A program made the translations under genes and the position numbers. 22,370 nucleotides of DNA from Clostridia bacterium (lineage in GTDB: Bacteria > Bacillota_A > Clostridia > Christensenellales > Borkfalkiaceae), in NCBI GenBank assembly GCA_017399665.1, contig JAFQBR010000244.1, positions 1-22,370 of the forward strand, in the 5' to 3' direction. The notes under the pieces are model-generated. The model made no database searches. It saw only the letters and a list, made by a program, of their open reading frames with translations, and was not told the origin of the DNA. This document shows positions 8,430 through 15,485 of the stretch, piece after piece; position 1 is the first letter of the stretch, and each line of letters starts with the position of its first letter.

Positions 8430-10076
8430 ATGTATCAAAAGCAGGATTTTGAAATATTGCCCATTAGCGCAATGGAAAAGGTGCGTGGGCATTTAAGACC
8501 ACAGCTTTTTGAAAGGGAAAATAGCGCTCTTTTACAAGAGCGCTTTGGTTTTCAAGTGGCATATCGCTGTATTGGTTACGGAACGTTTGGCATCAGCTAT
8601 GAAATAACTGGCGTTGACCAAAAAAACGTAGACGTCTATGCTGTTAAAGAGGTGCCTTGCACCTATTCAGCTGCCGCTTGTTCTGACGACTATTTGTTAA
8701 CTTCAGATTCTTGCACTATGCCAGATCTAATCGAGCCCATTTCAGCAAAGCTTGGTATTGTTGCTCGTGATAGGTATTGGCAGGCGCTATACGTAAGCTT
8801 GCACGATTTGCCTGCAGGTAGCCATAAAATAACCCTTTCGCTTTTTAATGCAAATAAAGAATTACTGGGCAGTATAGATTATACTTTAACGGTTATTGAC
8901 AAGGTGCTTCCAAAACACGATTTAATTTGTACCTATTGGATGCATTACGACAGCATAGCAGAGTATTATAATTTACCTGTTTTTAGCGAAAGGTATAACG
9001 AGCTATTAAAGTGCTTTATTTGTGATGCGGTAAATCACGGATTAACAACGCTGTTAACACCCTTGTTTACTCCGGCATTAGATACCGAAATAGGAAAAGA
9101 ACGTTTAACCGTTCAGCTTATTGGCGTTGAAAAGTCGGGTGAAAGCTACAAATTTGATTTCTCTCGACTTGGCTGGTTTATGCGTTTTGCCGAGGATTTA
9201 GGTGTGAAAAGCTTTGAAATGGCGCATCTGTTTACCCAATGGGGTGCAAATTGCACGCCCAAAATAGTGGCAACTGTAAACGGAAAGGAACAAAAGATTT
9301 TTGGTTGGGAAACTAAGGCTCTTGGTGATGAATATAAGGCGTTTTTAACTGCGTTTTTACCTTGTTTACGCACTTGGCTAATTGAAAACGGGTATTACGA
9401 CCGCTGTTATTTTCATATTTCAGACGAGCCAAATAAGGACTCTTTCGAGCAGTATAAGGCGTGCTCCTTGTTTGTAAAGCAGTACTTGTTTGATGCAAGG
9501 TTTATGGACGCTATGTCGTACTGCGAATACGTAGAGTCGGGACTTTTAGATATGCCATTCGTCGCAACGAGCGCAACTGATGAGTTTATCGAAAAAGGCA
9601 TAAAGGATTACTGCGTTTATTACTGTACCACTCAGCGTGATAAATTCTTATCTAACCGCTTTATTTCAATGCCGTTAGAGCGCACGCGTGTTATGGGAAT
9701 ACAAATGTATCAAAATAACGTTCGTGGATTTTTGCATTGGGGTTATAATTTTTACTATTCCGTTTTATCAAAGGAAAAGCTTAATCCTTTCGCTGTAACC
9801 GACTGTATGGGACGTTACCAAAGCGGTGATGCGTTTATAGTTTACCCCGGTAGTGAGGGTGTTTTGGGCTCTATCCGAAACGAGGCGTTTTATCAGGGTT
9901 TGCAGGATTACTGCGCGCTTAAGCTATTGGAAAAAAAGCTTGGTGGTGAAAGGGTTCGCTCCTTTTTACAGGAAAACGGTGTAGCCAAAAATTTTCACGA
10001 TTACCCAAAAAGTGCAGGTTGGATAATTGATCTCAGAAAACAAATTAACCATTTATTAAGCGGATCTACTTATTAA
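8430..10076 (+). CDS. GH123/DUF4091-type glycosidase, probable cytoplasmic beta-N-acetylgalactosaminidase
   Basis: A 548-residue protein with GGAG at 8418-8421, 13 bases after the oxidoreductase stop. The N-terminal 155 residues are a beta-sandwich-like region; a (beta/alpha)-barrel-like region follows. HISDEP at residues 329-334 supplies the adjacent Asp332-Glu333 pair. In characterised GH123 enzymes such an Asp-Glu pair stabilises the acetamido group and acts as acid/base. The C-terminal section has the pattern typical of DUF4091: GFLHWGYNFYY (433-443), GDAFIVYPG (466-474), then SIRNEAFYQGLQDY (481-494). The family removes beta-linked N-acetylgalactosamine, for example from glycosphingolipid glycans. 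There is no signal peptide, which suggests action on imported oligosaccharides. DUF4091 proteins are broader than proven GH123 enzymes, so the exact linkage is uncertain. A hairpin terminator follows at 10161. Confidence 0.75.
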   Translation: MYQKQDFEILPISAMEKVRGHLRPQLFERENSALLQERFGFQVAYRCIGYGTFGISYEITGVDQKNVDVYAVKEVPCTYSAAACSDDYLLTSDSCTMPDLIEPISAKLGIVARDRYWQALYVSLHDLPAGSHKITLSLFNANKELLGSIDYTLTVIDKVLPKHDLICTYWMHYDSIAEYYNLPVFSERYNELLKCFICDAVNHGLTTLLTPLFTPALDTEIGKERLTVQLIGVEKSGESYKFDFSRLGWFMRFAEDLGVKSFEMAHLFTQWGANCTPKIVATVNGKEQKIFGWETKALGDEYKAFLTAFLPCLRTWLIENGYYDRCYFHISDEPNKDSFEQYKACSLFVKQYLFDARFMDAMSYCEYVESGLLDMPFVATSATDEFIEKGIKDYCVYYCTTQRDKFLSNRFISMPLERTRVMGIQMYQNNVRGFLHWGYNFYYSVLSKEKLNPFAVTDCMGRYQSGDAFIVYPGSEGVLGSIRNEAFYQGLQDYCALKLLEKKLGGERVRSFLQENGVAKNFHDYPKSAGWIIDLRKQINHLLSGSTY

Positions 10077-10160
10077 TACAGTATTTTGTTAAAACTAAAT
10101 AAAAATTTTAAGTAATAAAAGTAAATTGACTTTTGTTTTTAAGTATAACAAAAATTTTTT

Positions 10161-10195
10161 AAAAGTGCCGCTAATCGCGTTATAGGGGCACTTTT
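10161..10195 (+). terminator. Hairpin terminator after the glycosidase gene, shared-loop family copy 1
   Basis: AAAAGTGCCGCTA (10161-10173) pairs with TAGGGGCACTTTT (10183-10195), with one G-G mismatch. The loop ATCGCGTTA (10174-10182) has the same length and pattern as in two hairpins further on. The stem ends in a run of four T. It closes the oxidoreductase-glycosidase operon and separates it from the esterase gene. Confidence 0.7.
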
Positions 10196-10276
10196 GTGCA
10201 AAAATTATAAAAATGTAGTGGCGTTATTAATGTTTTTTTAACGGTAAACTCAAAAATTTAATTGATAGGTGTAATT

Positions 10277-11362
10277 ATGGAAATTACAAAGGTAGATAAA
10301 AATTTTAAGGCTAAAGAGATTGAAAGTTTTAAATCAAACGTTTATAAAATTCCAAACGAGCACTTTGCTCTATACGGTGCTTATTACGACGATGAGTATG
10401 GCTTTATAAAAATACCCGTCGATTTAGCCGAAAGTATAAGTCCCGGTGTTTTGCGCGGTGCGCGTTGCACGGATGGAACGCGTTTGCTGTTTTCAACTAA
10501 CAGTAAGATAATAGAAATATCGGGAACTCTTTATAGTAAGTGTTGGATGCACCATATGCCACTTATTGCAAGTGCAGGCTTTACGCTTTGCGAGGTAATA
10601 GATGGAAAAGAATTATTTATTGGTAATTTAACACCTAGCGCGGATACCACCAACGAAAACTTTCTTGCACAACTAAATTTAAATGGCGGAAAGTTGAGAG
10701 ATTATATTTTGTATTTCCCGTTATATAGCGGTGTTACCTCGTTAAATATTCGTTTGGAAGAGGGTAGTATTGTTCAAAAATACCAAAAATATTCTTCTAT
10801 GCAACCTATTTTGTATTACGGCTCTTCGATTACCCAAGGCGGATGCGCTTCCCGTACAGATAACTGTTATCAAGCGCTTATTTCAAAATGGACTAACACC
10901 GATTATTATATGTTAGGTTTTTCAGGAAGTGCTAAGGGTGAGCCCGCAATGGCAAGCGCTATAAGAGATATTGATTGCGGTATTTTTGTATGTGATTACG
11001 ATCATAACGCATCCACTCTTGATGATCTTCGCAAAACTCACTTGCCAATGTATAAAATATTTCGAGAAAGAGAGGAAAATAAAGACGTTCCCATAATATT
11101 TGTAACGCGTCCCACCTTTGTTGAAACGCAAGATACGGCGGAGCGTTTTGAGATTATTCGTGACACTTATCTTTATGCTAAGTCTATTGGTGATAACAAC
11201 GTTTACATTATTGATGGCAGGAAATTTTACCCCGAGAATTTACGTGAGCATTGCTCGGTGGACGGCGTTCACCCCAACGATTTGGGCTTTTATTTTATGG
11301 CAAAAGGAATTTATGATGAAATCATTGCCAACAACCTAATTCCTGTTAAAATCAACAACTAA
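10277..11362 (+). CDS. SGNH/GDSL-family hydrolase with N-terminal GxDLY-like domain, probable carbohydrate esterase
   Basis: The ATG at 10277 (361 residues) is chosen because AGGTG (10267-10271) precedes it at proper spacing; the in-frame TTG at 10262 has no such site. Residues 1-160 are a beta-rich domain ending LYSGVTSLNIRLEEG, typical of the N-terminal domain found with GDSL_3-type lipases. The SGNH blocks follow: YGSSITQGG at 181-189 (nucleophile probably Ser184), GFSGSAKGEP at 214-223 (oxyanion Gly), CDYDHNAS at 239-246 (Asn244) and DGVHPND at 329-335 (Asp329 and His332). All catalytic positions are present. Such enzymes remove O-acetyl or other acyl groups from sugars. There is no signal peptide, so it acts in the cytoplasm, perhaps before or after the glycosidase. 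It appears monocistronic between two related hairpin terminators. The acyl substrate is unknown. Confidence 0.83.
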   Translation: MEITKVDKNFKAKEIESFKSNVYKIPNEHFALYGAYYDDEYGFIKIPVDLAESISPGVLRGARCTDGTRLLFSTNSKIIEISGTLYSKCWMHHMPLIASAGFTLCEVIDGKELFIGNLTPSADTTNENFLAQLNLNGGKLRDYILYFPLYSGVTSLNIRLEEGSIVQKYQKYSSMQPILYYGSSITQGGCASRTDNCYQALISKWTNTDYYMLGFSGSAKGEPAMASAIRDIDCGIFVCDYDHNASTLDDLRKTHLPMYKIFREREENKDVPIIFVTRPTFVETQDTAERFEIIRDTYLYAKSIGDNNVYIIDGRKFYPENLREHCSVDGVHPNDLGFYFMAKGIYDEIIANNLIPVKINN

Positions 11363-11425
11363 AAGAAAAATAAGAATTTTACGTGTAAAAATTTGCAGTT
11401 CAATAAATATATACTTAAAACATAT

Positions 11426-11462
11426 AAAAAGCCTTGCTAATCGACCTATAGCAAGACTTTTT
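11426..11462 (+). terminator. Hairpin terminator after the esterase gene, shared-loop family copy 2
   Basis: AAAAAGCCTTGCTA (11426-11439) pairs with TAGCAAGACTTTTT (11449-11462): thirteen pairs and one C-A mismatch. The loop is ATCGACCTA (11440-11448), and the stem ends in five T. It lies 64 bases after the esterase stop codon and is a standard intrinsic terminator in shape. Confidence 0.8.
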
Positions 11463-11641
11463 GTGTTTTTAGTTAAGTTTTAATTGAATTATTTAGAAGT
11501 TTCAGTGGTAGGTAAGTTTTTTGGTTGAAAGTTGAAGTTTCCTCATTTTGGGAGTTATTTCTTGGTTTTTTTATGCCAATGTTTAGTTAGTTTAATTTTA
11601 GTTGGTTTTTTATGGGTTTAATGAGATTTAATATTTATGCG

Positions 11642-11677
11642 AAAGTGCTGATAATCGACCTATATCGGCACTTTTTT
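11642..11677 (+). terminator. Isolated hairpin terminator, shared-loop family copy 3
   Basis: AAAGTGCTGATA (11642-11653) pairs with TATCGGCACTTT (11663-11674) over twelve pairs including one G-T. The loop ATCGACCTA (11654-11662) is identical to copy 2, and a T-run ends at 11677. No plus-strand gene lies between copies 2 and 3, so this terminator has no obvious client: a backup terminator, the end of a small RNA, or a dispersed palindromic repeat. Confidence 0.72.
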
Positions 11678-11821
11678 GTTTCTATCGGGGGTGAAACGAA
11701 AGTTTTTTTGTGCTGTTTTTTTGTTTTGTTTAAAGTTAAAATAAAGCTTTTTGGAGGTGTGTTTTATTATTTTTGTTTTATTTATGTGTAATTTCATTTT
11801 TGGCAAAACTCTTAATAATCC

Positions 11822-11850
11822 TTGAATTATTAAAGGATTTATGGTATACT
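11822..11850 (+). promoter_or_regulatory. Probable sigma-A promoter with extended -10 for the two-component operon
   Basis: TTGAAT (11822-11827), a 17-base spacer and TATACT (11845-11850), the latter preceded by TG-G to form an extended -10. It predicts a transcript start near 11857 and a leader of about 245 nt before the kinase start codon at 12102. It follows the isolated terminator, so the kinase operon appears independently transcribed. Confidence 0.6.
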
Positions 11851-12018
11851 GTGGTAAATAATGGTTTACTGCCAAAACAAACTAATTAATTACTATTTTA
11901 AAATCTATTACTTCAGTTGCTGTTTATATTGAGAACTGTAAAATCACGCAAAAGAAAAAATTATAAGTTTTGAATCGAACGGGATTTACTTAAGGACAAT
12001 TCTTTTGACTCATTAAAA

Positions 12019-12035
12019 TAAGTTTTGAAAACTTA
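12019..12035 (+). promoter_or_regulatory. Perfect 17-base palindrome in the kinase leader
   Basis: TAAGTTTT-G-AAAACTTA is perfectly symmetric about 12027. Its left half belongs to ATAAGTTTTGAA (12018-12029), which also occurs once upstream at 11963-11974. It could be a protein-binding site in the leader region; function is inferred from symmetry only. Confidence 0.35.
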
Positions 12036-12101
12036 AAATAAAAGGGTACATTTAACTTATAAAAGAAGCAATTTTGTAAAAAACAAAAAAACGGAGTATT
12101 T

Positions 12102-13817
12102 ATGAAGTGGTATAAAATAAAAAAAATAAAATCAATTTCCGTACTAATAGTAATTGAAGGTATAATTTTGTTACTGTTTTTAATATCGGCATTAGGCAAT
12201 TATTTCGTAGCAAAGCAAAACTCGAACAAGAGATCGTTACAAATTGTTCAAGACGGTTACGAAAGCCTTATCGGCGGACTTTGCGACGATCTTAAAAATA
12301 TTGCTAAAGTTGGTTACACTTTGTTAAATAATGAGCCTATAACGCGATTAAAGGCATATTACTACGATATAGTTACCGAGGATTACTATGCAAGAACTTC
12401 GGCAATAAATGGGGTTACCGAACAAATGTTATCTATTGTATCTTACTACGATATTTTGGATTCGGCAGCGCTTTGGATTGCGCCTTTAAACGAAGAATTA
12501 TATTACAACACAATGTACACTTTCGTTGGTGACGAAAATAAAAAAGCGCTACTTGATAATGCAATAAGTTCGCATGAGTTTTCGGCGGAATATACCGACA
12601 CGCTAAAAAATTTAAATGGAAACATTTTGCTATCAATATCTCTTTCAAAAGTAGATAATTGCATAGCGGCATTTATTCTAGATACCGAGTATCTTATAAA
12701 AAGTTTAAAACTTTCGGCAATTCCGCTTGCCGATTTATACATGGTTGAAGTTCAAAATCAGTTGTGCGTAGTTTGCACAACCGAAGAAAATATTCATTTT
12801 GAAAGTAACTTAATACAAGTTAACGAAACTCCTGAACTTCACGGTGAAAAAATAATATATTGCACAAAAATAGCAAACGTATTGCCGTTGTATGTTGAAA
12901 TAGACACTAATAAAATTGATGGGCTAAACATATATATGTTATTTTTCGTTTGTGCTTTCGTTTTATTGCTTTTAGCGTCGTTTATTTCGGTTATTGTGTT
13001 TAATACCTATTTTAATCGTCCCATAAGAATAATGCTTAAAGCAATGGAACAGGTGGGAAAAGGTGATTTTAGCATGATTATAAACGAAAAAATCGATACC
13101 GATTTTCAAAATTTATACGATGGCTTTAATTCAATGGTAGGCGCAATAAGCGGTTACGTCGAAGAAAACTACCGTCAACAAGTTATGCGAACCGAAAGTG
13201 AATTTAAGGCGTTGCAAGCGCAAATAAATCCCCACTTTTTATATAACTGTTTTGCTAACATAAGAAATCTTTGCAAAATGGGCGATCTTGAAAGCGTTGA
13301 ACTTATGACCGGCAAACTTTCAAAACTGTTTTTATACGTTACCAGAACTTCCGAATCAATAGTTAGTTTGCAAGAAGAATTTGAAAATATGCTTGACTAC
13401 GTTTCCGTTCAGCAAGTTCGGTTTGGCGATAGGGTAAAAGTGGAATGCAAACCGCTAACCGCTGAATACTATAACCTAAAAATACCTAAACTCTGCTTAC
13501 AACCCATCGTTGAAAACGCATATAAATACGTTTTTTCAAACATAGAAAGCGGTGGCGTGTTAAAAATTGATTATAGGCAAGTTGAAGACGTTTTTGAAAT
13601 AGTTATTGAAGATAACGGGGCTATTGATAACGACATGTTAGAGCAGTTAAAGCATAATATTTGCGAAACTCGCGGTGTGGTTACGGGATTAATAAATGTT
13701 TCAAGGCGATTAAACCGATATGCAGGCGATAAACAGCGTTTTAAACTTGAACGCAGTGAGTTGAGCGGACTTTCGGTAACCATTATTTTAGATTGTTTGG
13801 GTGAAACTGATGTATAA
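12102..13817 (+). CDS. YesM-like sensor histidine kinase
   Basis: A 571-residue membrane kinase. TM1 is about residues 12-35, an extracellular sensing region of some 240 residues follows, and TM2 is about 275-300. A HAMP-like linker (about 301-355) leads to a His_kinase domain of the LytS/YesM type with LQAQINPHFLYN at 371-382, where His378 is the expected phosphorylation site. The ATPase domain has its N box at LQPIVENAYKYV (467-478), DNG at 504-506 and GLINVSRRL at 529-537, all typical of this class. GGAG at 12093-12096 precedes the start. It overlaps the response-regulator gene by 8 bases, so the two are translationally coupled. YesM-type kinases normally sense extracellular sugars and control nearby LplABC-type transporters and polysaccharide genes, which fits the operon at 15486. 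The ligand is unknown. Confidence 0.9.
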   Translation: MKWYKIKKIKSISVLIVIEGIILLLFLISALGNYFVAKQNSNKRSLQIVQDGYESLIGGLCDDLKNIAKVGYTLLNNEPITRLKAYYYDIVTEDYYARTSAINGVTEQMLSIVSYYDILDSAALWIAPLNEELYYNTMYTFVGDENKKALLDNAISSHEFSAEYTDTLKNLNGNILLSISLSKVDNCIAAFILDTEYLIKSLKLSAIPLADLYMVEVQNQLCVVCTTEENIHFESNLIQVNETPELHGEKIIYCTKIANVLPLYVEIDTNKIDGLNIYMLFFVCAFVLLLLASFISVIVFNTYFNRPIRIMLKAMEQVGKGDFSMIINEKIDTDFQNLYDGFNSMVGAISGYVEENYRQQVMRTESEFKALQAQINPHFLYNCFANIRNLCKMGDLESVELMTGKLSKLFLYVTRTSESIVSLQEEFENMLDYVSVQQVRFGDRVKVECKPLTAEYYNLKIPKLCLQPIVENAYKYVFSNIESGGVLKIDYRQVEDVFEIVIEDNGAIDNDMLEQLKHNICETRGVVTGLINVSRRLNRYAGDKQRFKLERSELSGLSVTIILDCLGETDV

Positions 13818-14991
13818 AATTTTAGTTGTTGACGACGAAAAAAATATAGCCGACGGTGTTTGTTATACCATCGAAGAAAATTTTGGCGAAGACGTTATAG
13901 TTAACGCCTGTTACGGCATAGAAAGTGCTAAAAACTTTATTTTGCAAAACGTAGTTGATATTTTGGTTTGCGATATAAATATGCCGAAACAGTCCGGTCT
14001 TGATTTTTGCGAACAGTTGTTAAAGGATTATCCAAGCCTAAAAATTATTTTTCTAACGGGTTATAACGATTTTTCTTATACGTATAAAGCACTAAAAATG
14101 CCCGACGTTTCTTACGTTTTAAAACTTGAAAACGATGATGTTTTGCTTAACGAAATAAGTAAAAAAATGCAACTTATAGCAAATAATAAGAAAGCAAAGC
14201 GTGAATTACTTGTGGAAAAGGCAAAAAATAGGGCACTTGAATGGGAGCTTGAAAAATTAAAATTTAAAAATACGTTTTTTTCTGAAAACTCTTTTGAATT
14301 TTGTAATAAAACTCTGCTGTTAACAAGTTTTCAAAGCAAAAAAGTAACTTTTGAAGAAATATACCTTTATTTAATTGATATTTTTGATGAAAACAGTTTT
14401 GTTCTACCCATTGACGGGAATTTTGTTTTGGCAATTAGTTCAAACGAAAACTTAAACGTTATAACCGAAAAGTGTAAGAGATTACAGCAAGCGTTATTTG
14501 AATTTAACGAAATTCCATCGTTTTTTTTACTTTCAAAGGTAAGTGAACAAAATGATTATCTTAGATATAATCAACTTTTAAAGGCTTTGAAAAACTTTAG
14601 TTCAAAAGACGATTTGTATTTTTGTAACGTTGATGAAATTAACGACTTTTCTGCCGTACAAGAAAACCGTGACGACTTGATAATTGAAAGGATTGTAAAT
14701 TATATAAACTGTAACTTAAGTGAGAATTTGTCACTTGTTATTCTTGCTGAATTAGTTTATTATAATCCTGCGTATTTATCCCGTAAGTTTAAACAGGTAA
14801 CGGGCGTTAATCTTAAAGATTATATTTTAGATAAACGCATAGCGCTTGCTAAAAAATTACTTACGGAAAGCAACGAATTTATAAAGGATATTTCCGAAAA
14901 GTGCGGGTTTGGTAATCCCACTCAGTTTGGTATAGTGTTTATGAAAAAAGTGGGTACGTCACCCACGAATTATAGGTTAAAAAAACAATAA
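13810..14991 (+). CDS. YesN-like response regulator with AraC-type DNA-binding domain
   Basis: A 393-residue protein. The ATG at 13810 is preferred to the upstream GTG at 13801 because MYKILVVDDEKN is the normal receiver start; GGTG lies just before it. The receiver domain covers residues 1-120, with acidic residues Asp8, Asp9 and Glu10, phosphoacceptor Asp55 in ILVCDINMP, Thr83 and Lys105. The usual Lys-Pro after the last strand is Lys-Leu here (VLKLEND). A helical, coiled-coil-like linker (about 116-155) and a middle region of some 130 residues follow. The C-terminal AraC/XylS double helix-turn-helix spans about 295-390 and includes LAELVYYNPAYLSRKFKQ and the second-motif pattern ISEKCGFGNPTQFGIVFMKK. 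It is the partner of the overlapping kinase and most likely activates the transporter promoter near 15428. Its operator cannot be assigned from this window. Confidence 0.9.
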   Translation: MYKILVVDDEKNIADGVCYTIEENFGEDVIVNACYGIESAKNFILQNVVDILVCDINMPKQSGLDFCEQLLKDYPSLKIIFLTGYNDFSYTYKALKMPDVSYVLKLENDDVLLNEISKKMQLIANNKKAKRELLVEKAKNRALEWELEKLKFKNTFFSENSFEFCNKTLLLTSFQSKKVTFEEIYLYLIDIFDENSFVLPIDGNFVLAISSNENLNVITEKCKRLQQALFEFNEIPSFFLLSKVSEQNDYLRYNQLLKALKNFSSKDDLYFCNVDEINDFSAVQENRDDLIIERIVNYINCNLSENLSLVILAELVYYNPAYLSRKFKQVTGVNLKDYILDKRIALAKKLLTESNEFIKDISEKCGFGNPTQFGIVFMKKVGTSPTNYRLKKQ

Positions 14992-15008
14992 AACAAGGGT
15001 GTAAACAA

Positions 15009-15252
15009 GCCGAGTCCCTACAAGGCATTCGGCAACTAAATAAATCCGCAAACGGATTTGTTATATCCGTCTAACAACGGGTGATATCGCCTACGGCGGT
15101 GAAATTTGCCTAACGGCAAGTTGTGGATTTATTTATTATAACTTCTTCGAGAGAAATATAAGAACCTACTAAAGCAGAACCTTGAATTTTTCTCTCGAAA
15201 AATATAACTGCTTGTAAAACAAGCAATACAACTTTTAGCCACAAGGCTAAAA
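15009..15252 (+). repeat. Cluster of eight short hairpins in the intergenic region
   Basis: Successive inverted repeats: GCCGA/TCGGC (15009-15033); AAATCCG/CGGATTT with loop CAAA (15042-15059); CCGT/ACGG (15067-15080); ATCGCC/GGCGGT with loop TAC (15086-15100); TTGCC/GGCAA with loop TAAC (15106-15119); TTCGAGAGAAA/TTTCTCTCGAA (15146-15156 with 15189-15199); TGCTTGT/ACAAGCA with loop AAA (15209-15225); TTTTAGCC/GGCTAAAA with loop ACAA (15233-15252). GTGATAT (15081-15087) and GTGAAAT (15099-15105) separate three of them at an 18-base period. No coding frame is credible here. The density of symmetric units suggests a palindromic intergenic repeat element or a structured RNA, not chance. I recall similar GTGATAT-spaced hairpin runs in other gut Bacillota, but cannot verify this here. 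Confidence 0.75.
15038..15134 (+). other. Closed multi-branch structure with a 14-pair outer stem
   Basis: AAATAAATCCGCAA (15038-15051) pairs along its full length with TTGTGGATTTATTT (15121-15134), with a single G-T pair. It encloses three local hairpins at 15067-15080, 15086-15100 and 15106-15119. The left arm of this outer stem overlaps the competing local hairpin 15042-15059, so two mutually exclusive folds exist. The shape is that of a cloverleaf-like RNA of about 97 nt, though it matches no RNA class I recognise. It has no tRNA features such as an anticodon arm or CCA end. Confidence 0.55.
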
Positions 15253-15290
15253 ATAAAACTAAATTATCTTAATCTTTTGTGGATAAGAAA

Positions 15291-15338
15291 AGCCCACCAT
15301 ATTTCGCCTTAAAACGAAGTATAGTGGGCTACATTTTT
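15291..15338 (+). terminator. Intrinsic terminator before the transporter operon
   Basis: AGCCCACCATA (15291-15301) pairs with TATAGTGGGCT (15320-15330), with one C-A mismatch. The stem continues as TTTCG (15302-15306) with CGAAG (15315-15319) around an 8-base loop. A run of five T (15334-15338) follows shortly after. It terminates transcripts coming from the two-component operon and the hairpin cluster, isolating the transporter promoter. Its loop is unrelated to the three shared-loop hairpins. Confidence 0.8.
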
Positions 15339-15427
15339 GTATTAAATTAAAATTCCCTTATAGGAACGCCCTAAACAGTTTACACTTTTTTTTGCAAAAA
15401 AACAAGAGAATGTAAAAAAATAGCATA

Positions 15428-15456
15428 TTGACGAGCCCTTAATTTCGTGTTAAAGT
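15428..15456 (+). promoter_or_regulatory. Probable promoter of the transporter operon
   Basis: TTGACG (15428-15433) matches the -35 consensus at five of six positions. After a 17-base spacer comes TAAAGT (15451-15456), a weak -10 with four matches. A weak -10 is common at activator-dependent promoters, which would suit control by the AraC-type regulator upstream. TTTACAC (15379-15385) and GTGTAAA (15461-15467) form an inverted pair around it. AAGGAG at 15473-15478 then leads to the start codon at 15486. Confidence 0.55.
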
Positions 15457-15485
15457 TAAGGTGTAAAAAAATAAGGAGTGAAATT

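Larger units (their letters stand above)
11363..12101 (+). other. Gene-free interval with two terminators and the kinase promoter
   Basis: This 739-base interval has no convincing coding sequence on either strand. It contains two hairpins of the shared-loop family (11426-11462 and 11642-11674), a T-rich stretch between them with no recognisable promoter, a GGAGGTG at 11753-11759 not followed by a well-placed start, and from 11822 the promoter and leader of the kinase operon. The minus-strand frame over 11660-11875 reads through a terminator stem and has no supporting features. Confidence 0.6.

Noticed and set aside
10099..10150. TTGACT (10127-10132) with TATAAC as an esterase promoter
   Set aside because: The spacing is only about 12 bases and it lies before the terminator hairpin; no good promoter was found between 10196 and 10276.
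11660..11875. 71-codon minus-strand frame
   Set aside because: It runs across a terminator hairpin and the kinase promoter, has Lys/Asn-rich composition of random AT-rich DNA, and has no ribosome site.
11753..11889. GGAGGTG followed by a 38-codon frame from TTG at 11773
   Set aside because: The spacing of about 15 bases is too long, the start is non-ATG, and the frame overlaps the better-supported promoter at 11822-11850.
15067..15134. Integron attC-like site (GCCTAAC and CTAACAA words)
   Set aside because: The core words occur but there is no paired GTTRRRY/RYYYAAC arrangement at the ends and no integrase or cassette genes in view.
14992..15290. CRISPR array or tRNA-like gene in the hairpin cluster
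   Set aside because: There are no direct repeats with unique spacers, and no anticodon arm, T-loop or acceptor end; the units are inverted repeats of different sequence.
15447..15485. Upstream ATG at 15447 as start of the solute-binding protein
   Set aside because: It lies within the predicted promoter and puts 13 extra residues before an otherwise ideal signal peptide; AAGGAG favours 15486.
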